In this document: positions 16,910 through 24,954 of the stretch, one piece after another
Position numbering within the stretch: position 1 is the first letter of the stretch
Layout of the letters: each line of letters begins with the position of its first letter
DNA from: Streptomyces ureilyticus
GTDB lineage: Bacteria; Actinomycetota; Actinomycetes; Streptomycetales; Streptomycetaceae
NCBI RefSeq assembly: GCF_011045025.1
Contig: NZ_JAAKZX010000031.1
Location: forward strand, 1-61,749
DNA length: 61,749 bases
Direction: 5' to 3'
Position numbers and translations under genes: made by a program
The notes under the pieces: generated by a model
Database searches by the model: none
Seen by the model: only the letters and a program-made list of their open reading frames with translations
Told to the model about the DNA's origin: nothing

Positions 16910-18252
16910 GCCGTCGCCTCCGCAGGCCGAAGGGACCGTACGGGCGGCGGCTGGCCCTCGGTCCGCCAGCCCATCTGCCTCGCGACCTTGCCCAGGTACT
17001 TCACTATGGCCGCGCTGTCGACGTAGCCGGTATGGCGGGGCGAGTCGACGAACTTCAGCCCGCCGGTCAGGTCCGGCCGGTCGGCGCGGATCATCTGAGC
17101 GAACCGCTCCGCGCTCGGCAGCAGGTGACGCGTGTCATGGATGTACGCGGCGATCAGCTGCGCCTGGGAGTCGAAGAGCTGGTAGGCACCGGAGTTGGTC
17201 TCGATGAAGCCGACGCCGAACAGGCCCTCGTGCTCGCGCGAGAACGACGACAGGTACAGGTCCGGGTGCTGCTCGTCGCCGAAGTACCGCTGCGCGACCG
17301 GCACTTTGTGGACGTAGCCCGTGGCCAGCAGGACGAGATCGAACTCGTCGCTCGTGCCGTCGGTGAAGTACACGGTCTGACCCTCGGTGCGGGCGATCCC
17401 GGGCTTGGCGGTGATGTCGCCGTGCTGGAGATGGTGGATCAGCATCGAGTTGATGGCCGGGTGGGTCTCGAACAGCTTGTGGTCCGGCTTCGGCAGCCCC
17501 AGCCGCGTCGGGTCGCCGTTGATGATCCGAAGGAGCCCGCCGAAGACGCGCTGCGCCAGCCACATCGGCAGGTGCGGCCCACTGTTGGCGATGGTGTCCA
17601 CCGGCCGGCCGAACAGATGCTTGGGGATGAACCAGTACCCGCGCCGCATGCTGATCACCGCGCGGTCCGCGGTCCGGGCCGCATCGCAGGCGATGTCGCA
17701 GCCGGAGTTCCCCGCGCCCACGACCAGGACCCGCTTGCCCCGCAGCTCATCCGCGCTGCGATAGCCGATGGTGTGCCGGACCTCTCCGCTGAACTCCCCC
17801 GGCAATTCAGGGATGTTGGGGTGCCACTGCGAGCCCGTACAGACGACGACCTGACCGTGCGCGCTTTCCCGCCCGTCGGCCCGGGTGACCGTCCACGTGC
17901 CGTCCGCGTTCTTCTCGACGTTCGCGACCTCGACGCCGAACTCGATGCGGTCCGTCAGGCCGTAGGCGTCGGCGAAGGACCGCAGGTACGACAGGATCTG
18001 CCGGTGCGGCGGGTAGTCCGCGAAGTGGTCGGGCATCGGGAAACCGCCGAACCCTGACAGCGTCCTGCTGGAGATGAAGTGGGCCGACTCGTACATCGGG
18101 CTTCCGGGGTTGTCGATGTCCCAGATGCCGCCGGGCCCGGAGTGCCGCTCAAGATGCGTGTACGGCAGATTCCGCTCCGCGAGCGCCCTGGCGACCGCAA
18201 GACCGGCAGGTCCCGCCCCGATCACGCACGTATCCAACTGGCTTTCTTTCAC
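16906..18252 (-). CDS. Flavin-containing monooxygenase (FMO/BVMO type)
   Basis: This 448-residue enzyme has two dinucleotide folds: FAD at CVIGAGPAGLAVARAL (near residue 10) and NADPH at VLVVGAGNSGCDIA (near residue 190). Between them lies GEFSGEVRHTIGY, close to the FMO fingerprint. It inserts oxygen next to carbonyls or onto N/S atoms in a NADPH-dependent reaction. GTG at 18252 follows GAGGAGG; the longer frame upstream has no homology and would overlap the divergent promoter. It is the first gene of the operon and faces a TetR gene, with CGACTTG operators between them. Confidence 0.92.
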   Translation of the reverse strand: MKESQLDTCVIGAGPAGLAVARALAERNLPYTHLERHSGPGGIWDIDNPGSPMYESAHFISSRTLSGFGGFPMPDHFADYPPHRQILSYLRSFADAYGLTDRIEFGVEVANVEKNADGTWTVTRADGRESAHGQVVVCTGSQWHPNIPELPGEFSGEVRHTIGYRSADELRGKRVLVVGAGNSGCDIACDAARTADRAVISMRRGYWFIPKHLFGRPVDTIANSGPHLPMWLAQRVFGGLLRIINGDPTRLGLPKPDHKLFETHPAINSMLIHHLQHGDITAKPGIARTEGQTVYFTDGTSDEFDLVLLATGYVHKVPVAQRYFGDEQHPDLYLSSFSREHEGLFGVGFIETNSGAYQLFDSQAQLIAAYIHDTRHLLPSAERFAQMIRADRPDLTGGLKFVDSPRHTGYVDSAAIVKYLGKVARQMGWRTEGQPPPVRSLRPAEATA

Positions 18253-18393
18253 GGACCTGCCTCCTCGTTCGTCCCGCTTCACGGGTGTTGCAGGAAACGT
18301 ATGCACCCGCCGTTCAGCGGGAACTGACCCGCGCGGCCAGGGACCGGACCTCAGCGGCCGCGCCACCGGCACGGCATCCGTCTGTGCGCGATC

Positions 18394-18417
18394 CGACTTG
18401 TTCGCACGACTTGTTCG
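18394..18417 (+). promoter_or_regulatory. TetR operator, two CGACTTGTTCG copies
   Basis: Exact copies of CGACTTGTTCG begin at 18394 and 18407, a 13-bp period. They lie between the FMO GTG and the tetR ATG. The same motif with the same period recurs before the MMPL gene. Confidence 0.75.
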
Positions 18418-18443
18418 TGGGACTCAGTCGGTATGATGCAGTC

Positions 18444-19067
18444 ATGGCTCACGTTCCCGCGGCCGAGCGCCGCCCCCAGCTGATCAAAGCGGCCATCGAC
18501 TTCATGACGAGGGAAGGAGTCGCAGCCGGGAGTACCCGCGCCATCGCCGCCGAGCTGGGGGTGGCCCAGGCAACGGTGCACTACACCTTCGGCACGAAGG
18601 AAGGGCTGTACCGCGCCGTGATGGAGCAGCTCGCGCAGGATCTGATCGCCCAGGTCGAGGCGGCGGCGCCGGCCGGCGCCGGGTTCGAGGAGACGGTCAG
18701 CACCCTGGCCGCCGCCCTCTGGCGCACGGTGCGCGAGCAGCCCGCCAGCCATCAACTCCTCGCGGAACTCACCCAATTCGCGCTCCGCACCCCCGCCCTG
18801 AGCGAGGCACTCGAGAACCACCACCGGGGTGTGCACGAGGTGACGGCGCGGCTGGTGACCGAGGCGGCCGAGCGCACCGGGCAGCCCCTCGCCCAGCCCG
18901 CGGAGACGATCGCGCGTTTCTTCCTCGCCGGCTTCGACGGCCTCACGATGCAACACCTCTCACTCCCCGACGAGGAGGCCGAACACACCTGCCTCCAGGC
19001 CTTCGTGTCCGCCGTGGTGGCCATGGCCGGCGGCCGACTGGAGCTGGTGTCGATTCCGGCGAGCTGA
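18444..19067 (+). CDS. TetR-family repressor
   Basis: This 207-residue protein has a TetR HTH (STRAIAAELGVAQATVHYTFGTKEGLYRAVMEQL) and a helical ligand domain. ATG at 18444 is chosen because the homologous part begins there. A TATGAT hexamer ends only 6 nt upstream, so the transcript may be leaderless. The operators at 18394 and 19161 suggest that it represses itself, the divergent FMO operon and the downstream MMPL exporter. The ligand is probably the hydrophobic FMO substrate. A 46-bp palindrome ends its transcript. Confidence 0.9.
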   Translation: MAHVPAAERRPQLIKAAIDFMTREGVAAGSTRAIAAELGVAQATVHYTFGTKEGLYRAVMEQLAQDLIAQVEAAAPAGAGFEETVSTLAAALWRTVREQPASHQLLAELTQFALRTPALSEALENHHRGVHEVTARLVTEAAERTGQPLAQPAETIARFFLAGFDGLTMQHLSLPDEEAEHTCLQAFVSAVVAMAGGRLELVSIPAS

Positions 19068-19080
19068 CGGCACAGCGCGC

Positions 19081-19126
19081 GACTCGGGCGCACCCGTGCA
19101 CGTACGTGCACGGGTGCGCCCGAGTC
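19081..19126 (+). terminator. 46-bp perfect palindrome terminator
   Basis: GACTCGGGCGCACCCGTGCAC (19081-19101, given in part) is followed by GTAC and its exact complement, and then TGTTTAT. It lies 14 bp after the tetR stop. Confidence 0.85.
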
Positions 19127-19160
19127 TGTTTATACGAGGGTGACTCACACAACAGTCGCA

Positions 19161-19214
19161 CGACTTGTTCGATCGACTTGAGCAAGTGATAAAGTCGAGC
19201 CATCGACCAAGTCG
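19161..19214 (+). promoter_or_regulatory. MMPL promoter with TetR operators
   Basis: CGACTTGTTCG at 19161 and CGACTTG at 19174 repeat the 13-bp phasing seen before tetR. A CGACCAAGTCG dyad lies at 19204-19214. A promoter TTGTTC (19165-19170), 17 bp, GATAAA (19188-19193) is embedded, so repressor binding would cover the -35 and spacer. Confidence 0.7.
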
Positions 19215-19330
19215 CCGGTCGGTATCGGCCCATGTCAACTGGCCGGAGTCCGACCGGCGTCCCGCCCGCTTCCGCCGCCCGTGTCCGCGACCAGGCGAGC
19301 GGGGCCCCCACCCGACCTAGGGAGTTCGTC

Positions 19331-21565
19331 ATGGCCGTACTGCTCCACCGGCTGGGCCTCAGCGCCTACCGGCACCGCAAGCTGGTCCTGGGCATATGGC
19401 TCTTCGTCCTGGCCGCGCTCATCGCGTGCGTCAGCGTCTTCAGCGGCAAGCTCGACGATCGCTTCACGGTGCCTGGCACCGAGTCGCAGCGTGCGCTGGA
19501 CAGCCTGAGCAAGACCCTTCCGGAAGCCTCGGGCGCCAATGCCCAGATCGTCTTCACCGCCCCCGAGGGCCACCGGATAACCGAAGCGCCCTACGCCGCG
19601 GCCATCTCCCGGACCGTAACGGCGGCCGAGAAGGCTCCTCAGGTCAGCACGGTCGCCGCTCCGCGCGCCACCGGCGCCGTCTCGGCCGACGGAACCACGG
19701 CGATCGTCCAGGTCCAGTACCCGGTGCAGAACGCGGAGGTCCGTACCTCATCCGTGAACGCGATCGAGGACGCGGCCCAGGCGGCGGAGGCAGACGGGCT
19801 GAAGACCTCGGTCGGCGGTTCCGTCTACAGCAGCAAGGGAGTTCATGTCGGTCCGGCGGAGATCATCGGCGTGGCCGTGGCCCTGCTCGTCCTCGTCGTG
19901 ACGTTCGGTTCACTGCTCGCCGCCGGCATGGCGCTGGTGCCCGCGCTGATCGGTGTGGCGGTCGGTCTGACCGGGCTGCTGGCCCTGGCCCCCGCGGTGA
20001 GCATCTCGTCCACGGCCGTCACGCTCGCCCTGATGCTGGGCCTGGCCGTGGGCATCGACTACGTCCTGTTCATCCTCTCCCGCCACCGCCAGCAACTGGC
20101 CCGCGGAGCCGACCCGAAGGAATCCATCGCGCTGGCCACCGGCACGGCAGGAAGCGCCGTGGTCTTCGCCGGCACCACCGTGATCATCGCGCTCGCCGCC
20201 CTGAGCGTCATCGGCATCCCGTTCCTGACCACGATGGGGCTCGGGGCCGCCGGAGCCGTACTCATCGCCGTACTGGCCGCGATCACCCTCGTACCCGCCG
20301 TCGCCGGATTCGCGGGCTCCCGGCTCACCCCCAAGCCCGGCAGCCGCGCCGCGAAGCGGGCCGCCGACACCGAGGGGGACGCCGGTCGCCCCACCCTGGG
20401 TGCCCGCTGGACCAAGCTGGTCATCGCCAAGCCGCTGCTGACGGTGCTGGCCGTCGCGGGCATCCTGGTGACCCTCGCCCTGCCCGCCACGGACCTGCGC
20501 CTGGCCCTGCCCGACAACGGCTCCGCCCCGCACGCCTCGACCGAGCGCAAGGCCTACGACACGATCAGCGACAAGTTCGGCGACGGCTTCAACGGCCCGC
20601 TTCTCGTACTGGCCGAGACCAAGAACGGTACGAGTGCGGCGAGTTCACAGGCCGGCGCCCAGGTGGCCGAGAAGCTGCGGACCCTCAAGGACGTACAGGC
20701 CGTGCTGCCGCCCCAGCCCACCAGCGACCCGGCACAGAGCGTCATCACCGTCTTCCCCAAGTCCGGCCCGGACAGCGTCCGCACCGACCAGCTCGTACGC
20801 GACATCCGCGCGACGGACGCCGACATCCGTGAGACCACCGGCGCCACCATCGCGGTCACCGGCACCACCGCCGTCAACATCGACATCTCCACCCGGCTCA
20901 GCGACTCCCTCCTCCCCTTCGTCGCCATCGTCGTCGGCCTCAGCCTGCTCCTGCTGATGATCGTCTTCCGGTCGCTGGTCATCCCCGTCAAGGCCGCCGT
21001 CGGCTTCCTGCTCTCGGTGGGCGCCTCGCTCGGCCTGGTCGTCGCCGTCTTCCAGTGGGGCTGGCTGGCCGGCGTACTCGGTGTGCCCAGCAGCGGCCCC
21101 GTCGTCAGCTTCCTGCCGATCATCCTGATCGGCGTGCTGTTCGGACTGGCCATGGACTACGAGGTGTTCATGGTGTCCGGGATGCGCGAGGAATGGGCTC
21201 ACACCGGCCGGGCCCGCCAATCGGTCGTCGACGGTGCGCGGCACAGCGCACGGGTCGTCACCGCGGCCGCACTGATCATGTTCACCGTCTTCGCCGGGTT
21301 CTTCCCGCTCGACGACGCCCTGATCAAACCCATCGCGTTCGCCCTGGCGGTCGGCGTGGCCATCGACGCCTTCGCCGTCCGCATGACGCTCGTACCAGCG
21401 GTACTAGCCCTCGCCGGACGGGGCGCCTGGTGGCTGCCGGCCTGGCTGGACAGGGTCCTGCCGGACCTCGACATCGAAGGCATCAGCCTGCAGAAGGCCA
21501 CATCGGCGGACGACACGGAAGCCAAGGAAGCCGAGGGGGCCAAGGAACCCCAGCCCGTCTCCTGA
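19331..21565 (+). CDS. MMPL/RND-family membrane transporter
   Basis: This 744-residue protein has two repeated halves, each with a helix, a large extracytoplasmic loop and a five-helix bundle. Both halves carry the MMPL Asp-Tyr proton-relay signature (GIDYVLFILSRHRQQL and AMDYEVFMVSGMREEW). Such proteins export lipids or hydrophobic compounds using the proton gradient. ATG at 19331 follows AGGGAG; the extra 33 codons upstream are unlike the family. Control by the adjacent TetR is supported by the operators. It probably exports either the FMO-operon substrate or its product. Confidence 0.92.
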   Translation: MAVLLHRLGLSAYRHRKLVLGIWLFVLAALIACVSVFSGKLDDRFTVPGTESQRALDSLSKTLPEASGANAQIVFTAPEGHRITEAPYAAAISRTVTAAEKAPQVSTVAAPRATGAVSADGTTAIVQVQYPVQNAEVRTSSVNAIEDAAQAAEADGLKTSVGGSVYSSKGVHVGPAEIIGVAVALLVLVVTFGSLLAAGMALVPALIGVAVGLTGLLALAPAVSISSTAVTLALMLGLAVGIDYVLFILSRHRQQLARGADPKESIALATGTAGSAVVFAGTTVIIALAALSVIGIPFLTTMGLGAAGAVLIAVLAAITLVPAVAGFAGSRLTPKPGSRAAKRAADTEGDAGRPTLGARWTKLVIAKPLLTVLAVAGILVTLALPATDLRLALPDNGSAPHASTERKAYDTISDKFGDGFNGPLLVLAETKNGTSAASSQAGAQVAEKLRTLKDVQAVLPPQPTSDPAQSVITVFPKSGPDSVRTDQLVRDIRATDADIRETTGATIAVTGTTAVNIDISTRLSDSLLPFVAIVVGLSLLLLMIVFRSLVIPVKAAVGFLLSVGASLGLVVAVFQWGWLAGVLGVPSSGPVVSFLPIILIGVLFGLAMDYEVFMVSGMREEWAHTGRARQSVVDGARHSARVVTAAALIMFTVFAGFFPLDDALIKPIAFALAVGVAIDAFAVRMTLVPAVLALAGRGAWWLPAWLDRVLPDLDIEGISLQKATSADDTEAKEAEGAKEPQPVS

Positions 21566-21594
21566 GCACACCCGGGTACGTACGGATCCATCCG

Positions 21595-21629
21595 GTGGGC
21601 TCGCGGCGCCGGCCACATCGCGAGCCCAC
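21595..21629 (+). terminator. Hairpin after the MMPL gene
   Basis: GTGGGCTCGCG (21595-21605) pairs perfectly with CGCGAGCCCAC (21619-21629) around a 13-nt loop. Confidence 0.7.
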
Positions 21630-21704
21630 CTCGAGCGGCACCGCCACCGCCCGAATCCCCCCTCCCCTCCTCAACTCTCCCCTAGGCGACCCAAAGGACG
21701 AACG

Positions 21705-22361
21705 ATGCACCGGGTACTCCTGACGGGCGGCCCAGCCCTCCTGCGCGAGGCCTACGCGCGCATCATCGAGGACTCCGCCTTCCTGACCGTCCAGGCACAG
21801 ATCCCCGAGCTCGCCCATGCTCTGGCCCAACTGCCGTCCGCGAGGCCGGACATCCTCCTCATCGACGCCATGGCCCTGGCCCCCTCCCCGAACACCACCA
21901 CCCTGCTGTCCCTGCGCCGAGCCGCAGCCCGGACCACGCTCGCCGTCATCGGTGACACACCCGCCGAGGACGTCGACCCACTCCTGCGCGCCGGCGTCAC
22001 CGGCGTCCTCGACCGGCAGATGGAGGCCGCCCCCTTCGTGATGGCACTCGATCTGATCGGCCGGGGCGGGACAGTCGTCTCATCGCCGTCCACCGGCACG
22101 AGGGTCGCCGCCGCCCCTCCGAGCCAGATGCTGGACCAACTCTCCACCAGGGAACGGCAGATACTCACCCTCGTCGCGACCGAGCCCGACAACAGCACGC
22201 TGGCACACCTGCTCAGCATCAGCCCGCTCACGGTCAAGTCCCACGTGAACCGGATCCTGCGGAAGCTCGGCGCCTCCTCCCGCGCTCACCTGGTCTCGAT
22301 CGCCTACGAGAGCGGACTCGTCAGCCCCGGACTGCCGGCCGGCCGCGCCTTCAGCCGCTGA
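21705..22361 (+). CDS. Atypical LuxR/NarL-type response regulator
   Basis: This 218-residue protein ends in a NarL HTH (LSTRERQILTLVATEPDNSTLAHLLSIS, TVKSHVNRILRKLGA). It begins with a receiver-like domain in which the acidic pair after the first strand is replaced (RVLLTGGPALLREAY). The acceptor-like Asp remains (DILLIDAMA), and the usual Lys near the end of the domain is not apparent. No sensor kinase gene is adjacent. It is therefore likely an orphan regulator working without normal phosphorylation. The target is unknown. Confidence 0.88.
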   Translation: MHRVLLTGGPALLREAYARIIEDSAFLTVQAQIPELAHALAQLPSARPDILLIDAMALAPSPNTTTLLSLRRAAARTTLAVIGDTPAEDVDPLLRAGVTGVLDRQMEAAPFVMALDLIGRGGTVVSSPSTGTRVAAAPPSQMLDQLSTRERQILTLVATEPDNSTLAHLLSISPLTVKSHVNRILRKLGASSRAHLVSIAYESGLVSPGLPAGRAFSR

Positions 22362-22405
22362 ATCACCAGATGACGTGCACCCCACGCCACTGCCAGCGAG
22401 CTTCT

Positions 22406-22612
22406 TCATTGGCCCAGGCGGGCCGCCTTGGTCGCGCGGTGCGCGAAGACGTCCTCGCGGCGGTCTTCCATCTGCCGCAGCGCGTCCCTGCGGTCGCGCT
22501 TGGACAGTCGGTCGAGATACGTGTGGCCGAAGAGGTGGTCGGTCTCGTGCTGCAGGCATCGTGCGAGCGGCGCCGAAGCGGGCTCCCGCTTCGGCGCCGA
22601 GGCGCGCAGCAT
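22406..22612 (-). pseudogene. def: Peptide deformylase C-terminal fragment
   Basis: The frame encodes [22 protein letters not shown], the metal-binding HExxH helix and end of a peptide deformylase, followed by a normal stop at 22406. The N-terminal two thirds with the GxGxAAxQ and EGCLS motifs are missing. In-frame sequence before the motif ([14 protein letters not shown]) is unrelated, and the oxidoreductase gene begins 45 bp beyond. It is a remnant, not an active enzyme. Confidence 0.75.
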
Positions 22613-22657
22613 CCCCGGCCGGGATCGCGCTGTTCCGCCGCCGCCTGCCGACTTCGG

Positions 22658-23731
22658 TCAGGCGGTGTGCTGGTAGGCCGAGTAGGTGAGGTAGCCCGCG
22701 TCGCCGCCCTGGTAGTACGTGGTCTCGTCGGCGGGTGCGATCGGCAGGCCGGTGCGCAGCCGTTCGGTCAGGTCGGGGTTGGCGATGAAGGCGCGGCCGA
22801 AGCTGATCAGATCCGCGCCCAGCCCGAGCCAGTGGTCGGCGGCGGTTCGGTCGGCCTGCTTGGGGCCCATCGGGAGTACCGGGTTGACGATCAGTGTGCC
22901 CGGCCACGCGCGGCGCAGCCCGACCAGCACCTCCTCCTCCGTGGTCGCCTCCAGGTGCACATAGGCGAGGTCGAAGCGGGCGAGTTCGGCGAGCAGGGCC
23001 GCGTACAGCTCCGGCACCTCGGTCTCCTCCACACCCCAGAAGGTGCCGCCGGGAGAGAGCCTGATCGCGGTGCGGGCCGCGCCCACGGCGTCCACTGTGG
23101 CGGCGACCGCCTCGACAGCGAAGCGGATGCGGTGGGCGATCGGGCCGCCGTAGGCGTCGGTGCGCAGGTTGGCGTTGGACGACAGGAACTGTGAGATCAG
23201 ATAGCCGTTCGCGCCGTGCAGTTCGACACCGTCGAAGCCGGCGTCGACGGCGCGCCGGGCTGCATCGGCGTACGAACGCGCCTGCTCGGGCACCTCGGCG
23301 GTCTCCAGGGCGCGGGGTACCGGTGGGGCCTGCGGCCCGGTCGGGGTGAACACCTCCCCCGCGGCGGCGACCGCGGACGGCCCGACCGGCTGGAGTCCCG
23401 TGGTGTCGGGATGCGAGACCCGGCCGCCGTGCATGAGCTGGGCGAAGATCCGCCCGCCGTTGGCGTGCACGGCGTCGGTGACAGGCCGCCAGGAGGCCAC
23501 CTGCTCATCGGTGTACAGACCCGGCGTGCCCGGGTTGGACTGCCCGACCAGGTTCGGCTGCACCCCCTCGCTGATGATCAGCCCGGCGGTGGCCCGCTGG
23601 GCGTAGTAGACCGCCATGGACGGGGTCGCGAGACCCATGGCCGCGGCCCGGATCCGGCTCATCGGGGCCATCACAACGCGGTTGGGCAGTTCCAGGTCAC
23701 CGAGACGGTGGCGGTCGAACAACGTGGTCAT
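22658..23731 (-). CDS. Old yellow enzyme-type alkene reductase
   Basis: This 357-residue FMN TIM-barrel protein has ELPNRVVMAPMSRIRA at the start, QLMHGGRVSHP, and GVELHGANGYLISQFLSSN with the His-x-x-Asn pair that binds the alpha,beta-unsaturated carbonyl. It ends with GRAFIANPDL phosphate binding. It reduces enones, maleimides or nitro compounds with NAD(P)H. ATG at 23731 matches the family start. A MerR-family gene is divergent, with an unusual promoter between them. The arrangement fits an electrophile-induced detoxification unit. Confidence 0.93.
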   Translation of the reverse strand: MTTLFDRHRLGDLELPNRVVMAPMSRIRAAAMGLATPSMAVYYAQRATAGLIISEGVQPNLVGQSNPGTPGLYTDEQVASWRPVTDAVHANGGRIFAQLMHGGRVSHPDTTGLQPVGPSAVAAAGEVFTPTGPQAPPVPRALETAEVPEQARSYADAARRAVDAGFDGVELHGANGYLISQFLSSNANLRTDAYGGPIAHRIRFAVEAVAATVDAVGAARTAIRLSPGGTFWGVEETEVPELYAALLAELARFDLAYVHLEATTEEEVLVGLRRAWPGTLIVNPVLPMGPKQADRTAADHWLGLGADLISFGRAFIANPDLTERLRTGLPIAPADETTYYQGGDAGYLTYSAYQHTA

Positions 23732-23744
23732 GCCGGTACTCCTC

Positions 23745-23774
23745 GCACTGGTCTGTACTGGTCCGTACTGGTCG
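23745..23774 (-). repeat. Three 10-bp direct repeats in the OYE leader
   Basis: GCACTGGTCT, GTACTGGTCC and GTACTGGTCG follow one another exactly at 10-bp spacing, between the promoter and the OYE start codon. Confidence 0.7.
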
Positions 23775-23803
23775 GAGGACCCGGAACGGCGGGCCCGGCA
23801 GGT

Positions 23804-23836
23804 AACGTAAAACCTGACATCCATGTGAGAGGCAAG
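23804..23836 (-). promoter_or_regulatory. MerR-type promoter/operator for the OYE gene
   Basis: On the minus strand TTGCCT (23830-23835) and TTACGT/TACGTT (23804-23810) are separated by 19-20 bp, the long spacer typical of MerR-activated promoters. The dyad CCTGACAT-CC-ATGTGA with an outer AGG lies in the spacer. Confidence 0.55.
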
Positions 23837-23869
23837 TCATGTGGCCGGGGTCACAGACAGGAGAACGAG

Positions 23870-24265
23870 ATGCGGATCGGCGAACTCGCCGCGCGCACCG
23901 GAGTCAGCATCCGCTCACTGCGCTACTACGAGGAACAAGGGCTGCTCACCAGCACCCGCAGCGCCGGCGGACAGCGGCACTACACCGACTACGAGGTCGA
24001 GCGGGTCGCCTTCATCCAGCGCATGTACGCAGGCGGACTGTCCAGCCGCACCATCCTCGAAACGCTGCCGTGTGTGGACTCGCCCAGCGACGAAAACTCC
24101 GACGCCGCGATCGAGCGCATGGCCCAGGAACGGGACCGGCTCTCCGCCCACATCGAGGAGCTGCAGCACACCCGCGACGCACTCGACGCGCTCATGGCCG
24201 CGGCGCAGGCCTATCGCGACGCCCGTCAGGCGAACGGGAGTGCCACGGCAGCTTCGGTCGTCTAG
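23870..24265 (+). CDS. MerR-family transcriptional regulator
   Basis: This 131-residue protein has an N-terminal winged HTH (MRIGELAARTGVSIRSLRYYEEQGLL, then GGQRHYTDYEVERVAFIQRM) and a long coiled-coil helix (ERMAQERDRLSAHIEELQHTRDALDALM). The single Cys (TLPCVDSP) is not in a metal-binding cluster, so it is more like the redox/xenobiotic MerR group than metal sensors. ATG at 23870 follows AGGAGAA. It is divergent from the OYE gene, which it very likely activates. Confidence 0.92.
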   Translation: MRIGELAARTGVSIRSLRYYEEQGLLTSTRSAGGQRHYTDYEVERVAFIQRMYAGGLSSRTILETLPCVDSPSDENSDAAIERMAQERDRLSAHIEELQHTRDALDALMAAAQAYRDARQANGSATAASVV

Positions 24266-24430
24266 TACTCAAGTCCTGGCTCGCGAGCTCGACTTCGTGG
24301 GCACACGGATCAGCCACAAGGACCAGTCACAAGGACCAGGAAACGGCGCAGGCACGGCTCGTTCGGTCCTCATGGGTCTCGACAACCACATGATCACCAG
24401 CGGCCGTGCCCGCACTTCTGCCCGGCGAGG

Positions 24431-24829
24431 CTACCCAGCAGCCTCAGTGGCGTCCTCGACGGTGTCCAGATAGAACCGCACCGACGCCAGCTTCCCGTCG
24501 CGGACGCCATGGATGGCCGCACCACGCGCCAGGTACGGCACACCGGCCTGCGTATCCCCGCGAATCTCCCACTCGCTCCAGATCTGGTCACCGTCCTCGA
24601 CGGACTGCAGGACCGTCCCCACGAGGTCCGGAACGTGCGCGAAGAGTCCGCCCCAGTTCCTCCGGACGGTCTCGCGACCGACGAAATTCCGCTCGGGATG
24701 GAGCGGGAGCTCCGAGACGAAGTCCTCGGTGAAGCAGTCGACGAATTCGTCCAAGTCGTGCTCGTTCATCGCCTTTTCCATGCGCTGCAGGATTTCCGTA
24801 CCGCTCACCGAGCTCACCGTCTCCATCAA
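24431..24829 (-). CDS. NTF2-fold (SnoaL-like) protein
   Basis: This 132-residue protein has the cone-shaped NTF2/SnoaL outline: an N-terminal helix (ILQRMEKAMNEHDLDEFVDCFTEDFV), VGRETVRRNWGGLFAHVPDL and the terminal strand LASVRFYLDTVEDA. Family members include cyclases, isomerases and small-ligand carriers. No catalytic assignment is possible. Two adjacent ATGs (24829 and 24826) are both usable. The XRE/MmyB regulator gene lies just upstream on the same strand. Confidence 0.82.
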   Translation of the reverse strand: MMETVSSVSGTEILQRMEKAMNEHDLDEFVDCFTEDFVSELPLHPERNFVGRETVRRNWGGLFAHVPDLVGTVLQSVEDGDQIWSEWEIRGDTQAGVPYLARGAAIHGVRDGKLASVRFYLDTVEDATEAAG

Positions 24830-24954
24830 TGGGGTATACGACTGCCGGTGGCCGGCTCGACTCCTGGCACGCGCCTTCGCGCCCTCGCACCGACCGGCTC
24901 ACCTTGTCGATCAAGGATGGCAACGGGTCCCCGGGCCCAGCCTGGGCCAAACTG

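Noticed and set aside
24314..24340. Two CACAAGGACCAG copies after the MerR gene
   Set aside because: Only two short copies in a 165-bp gap; too little to call a functional repeat or CRISPR-like array.
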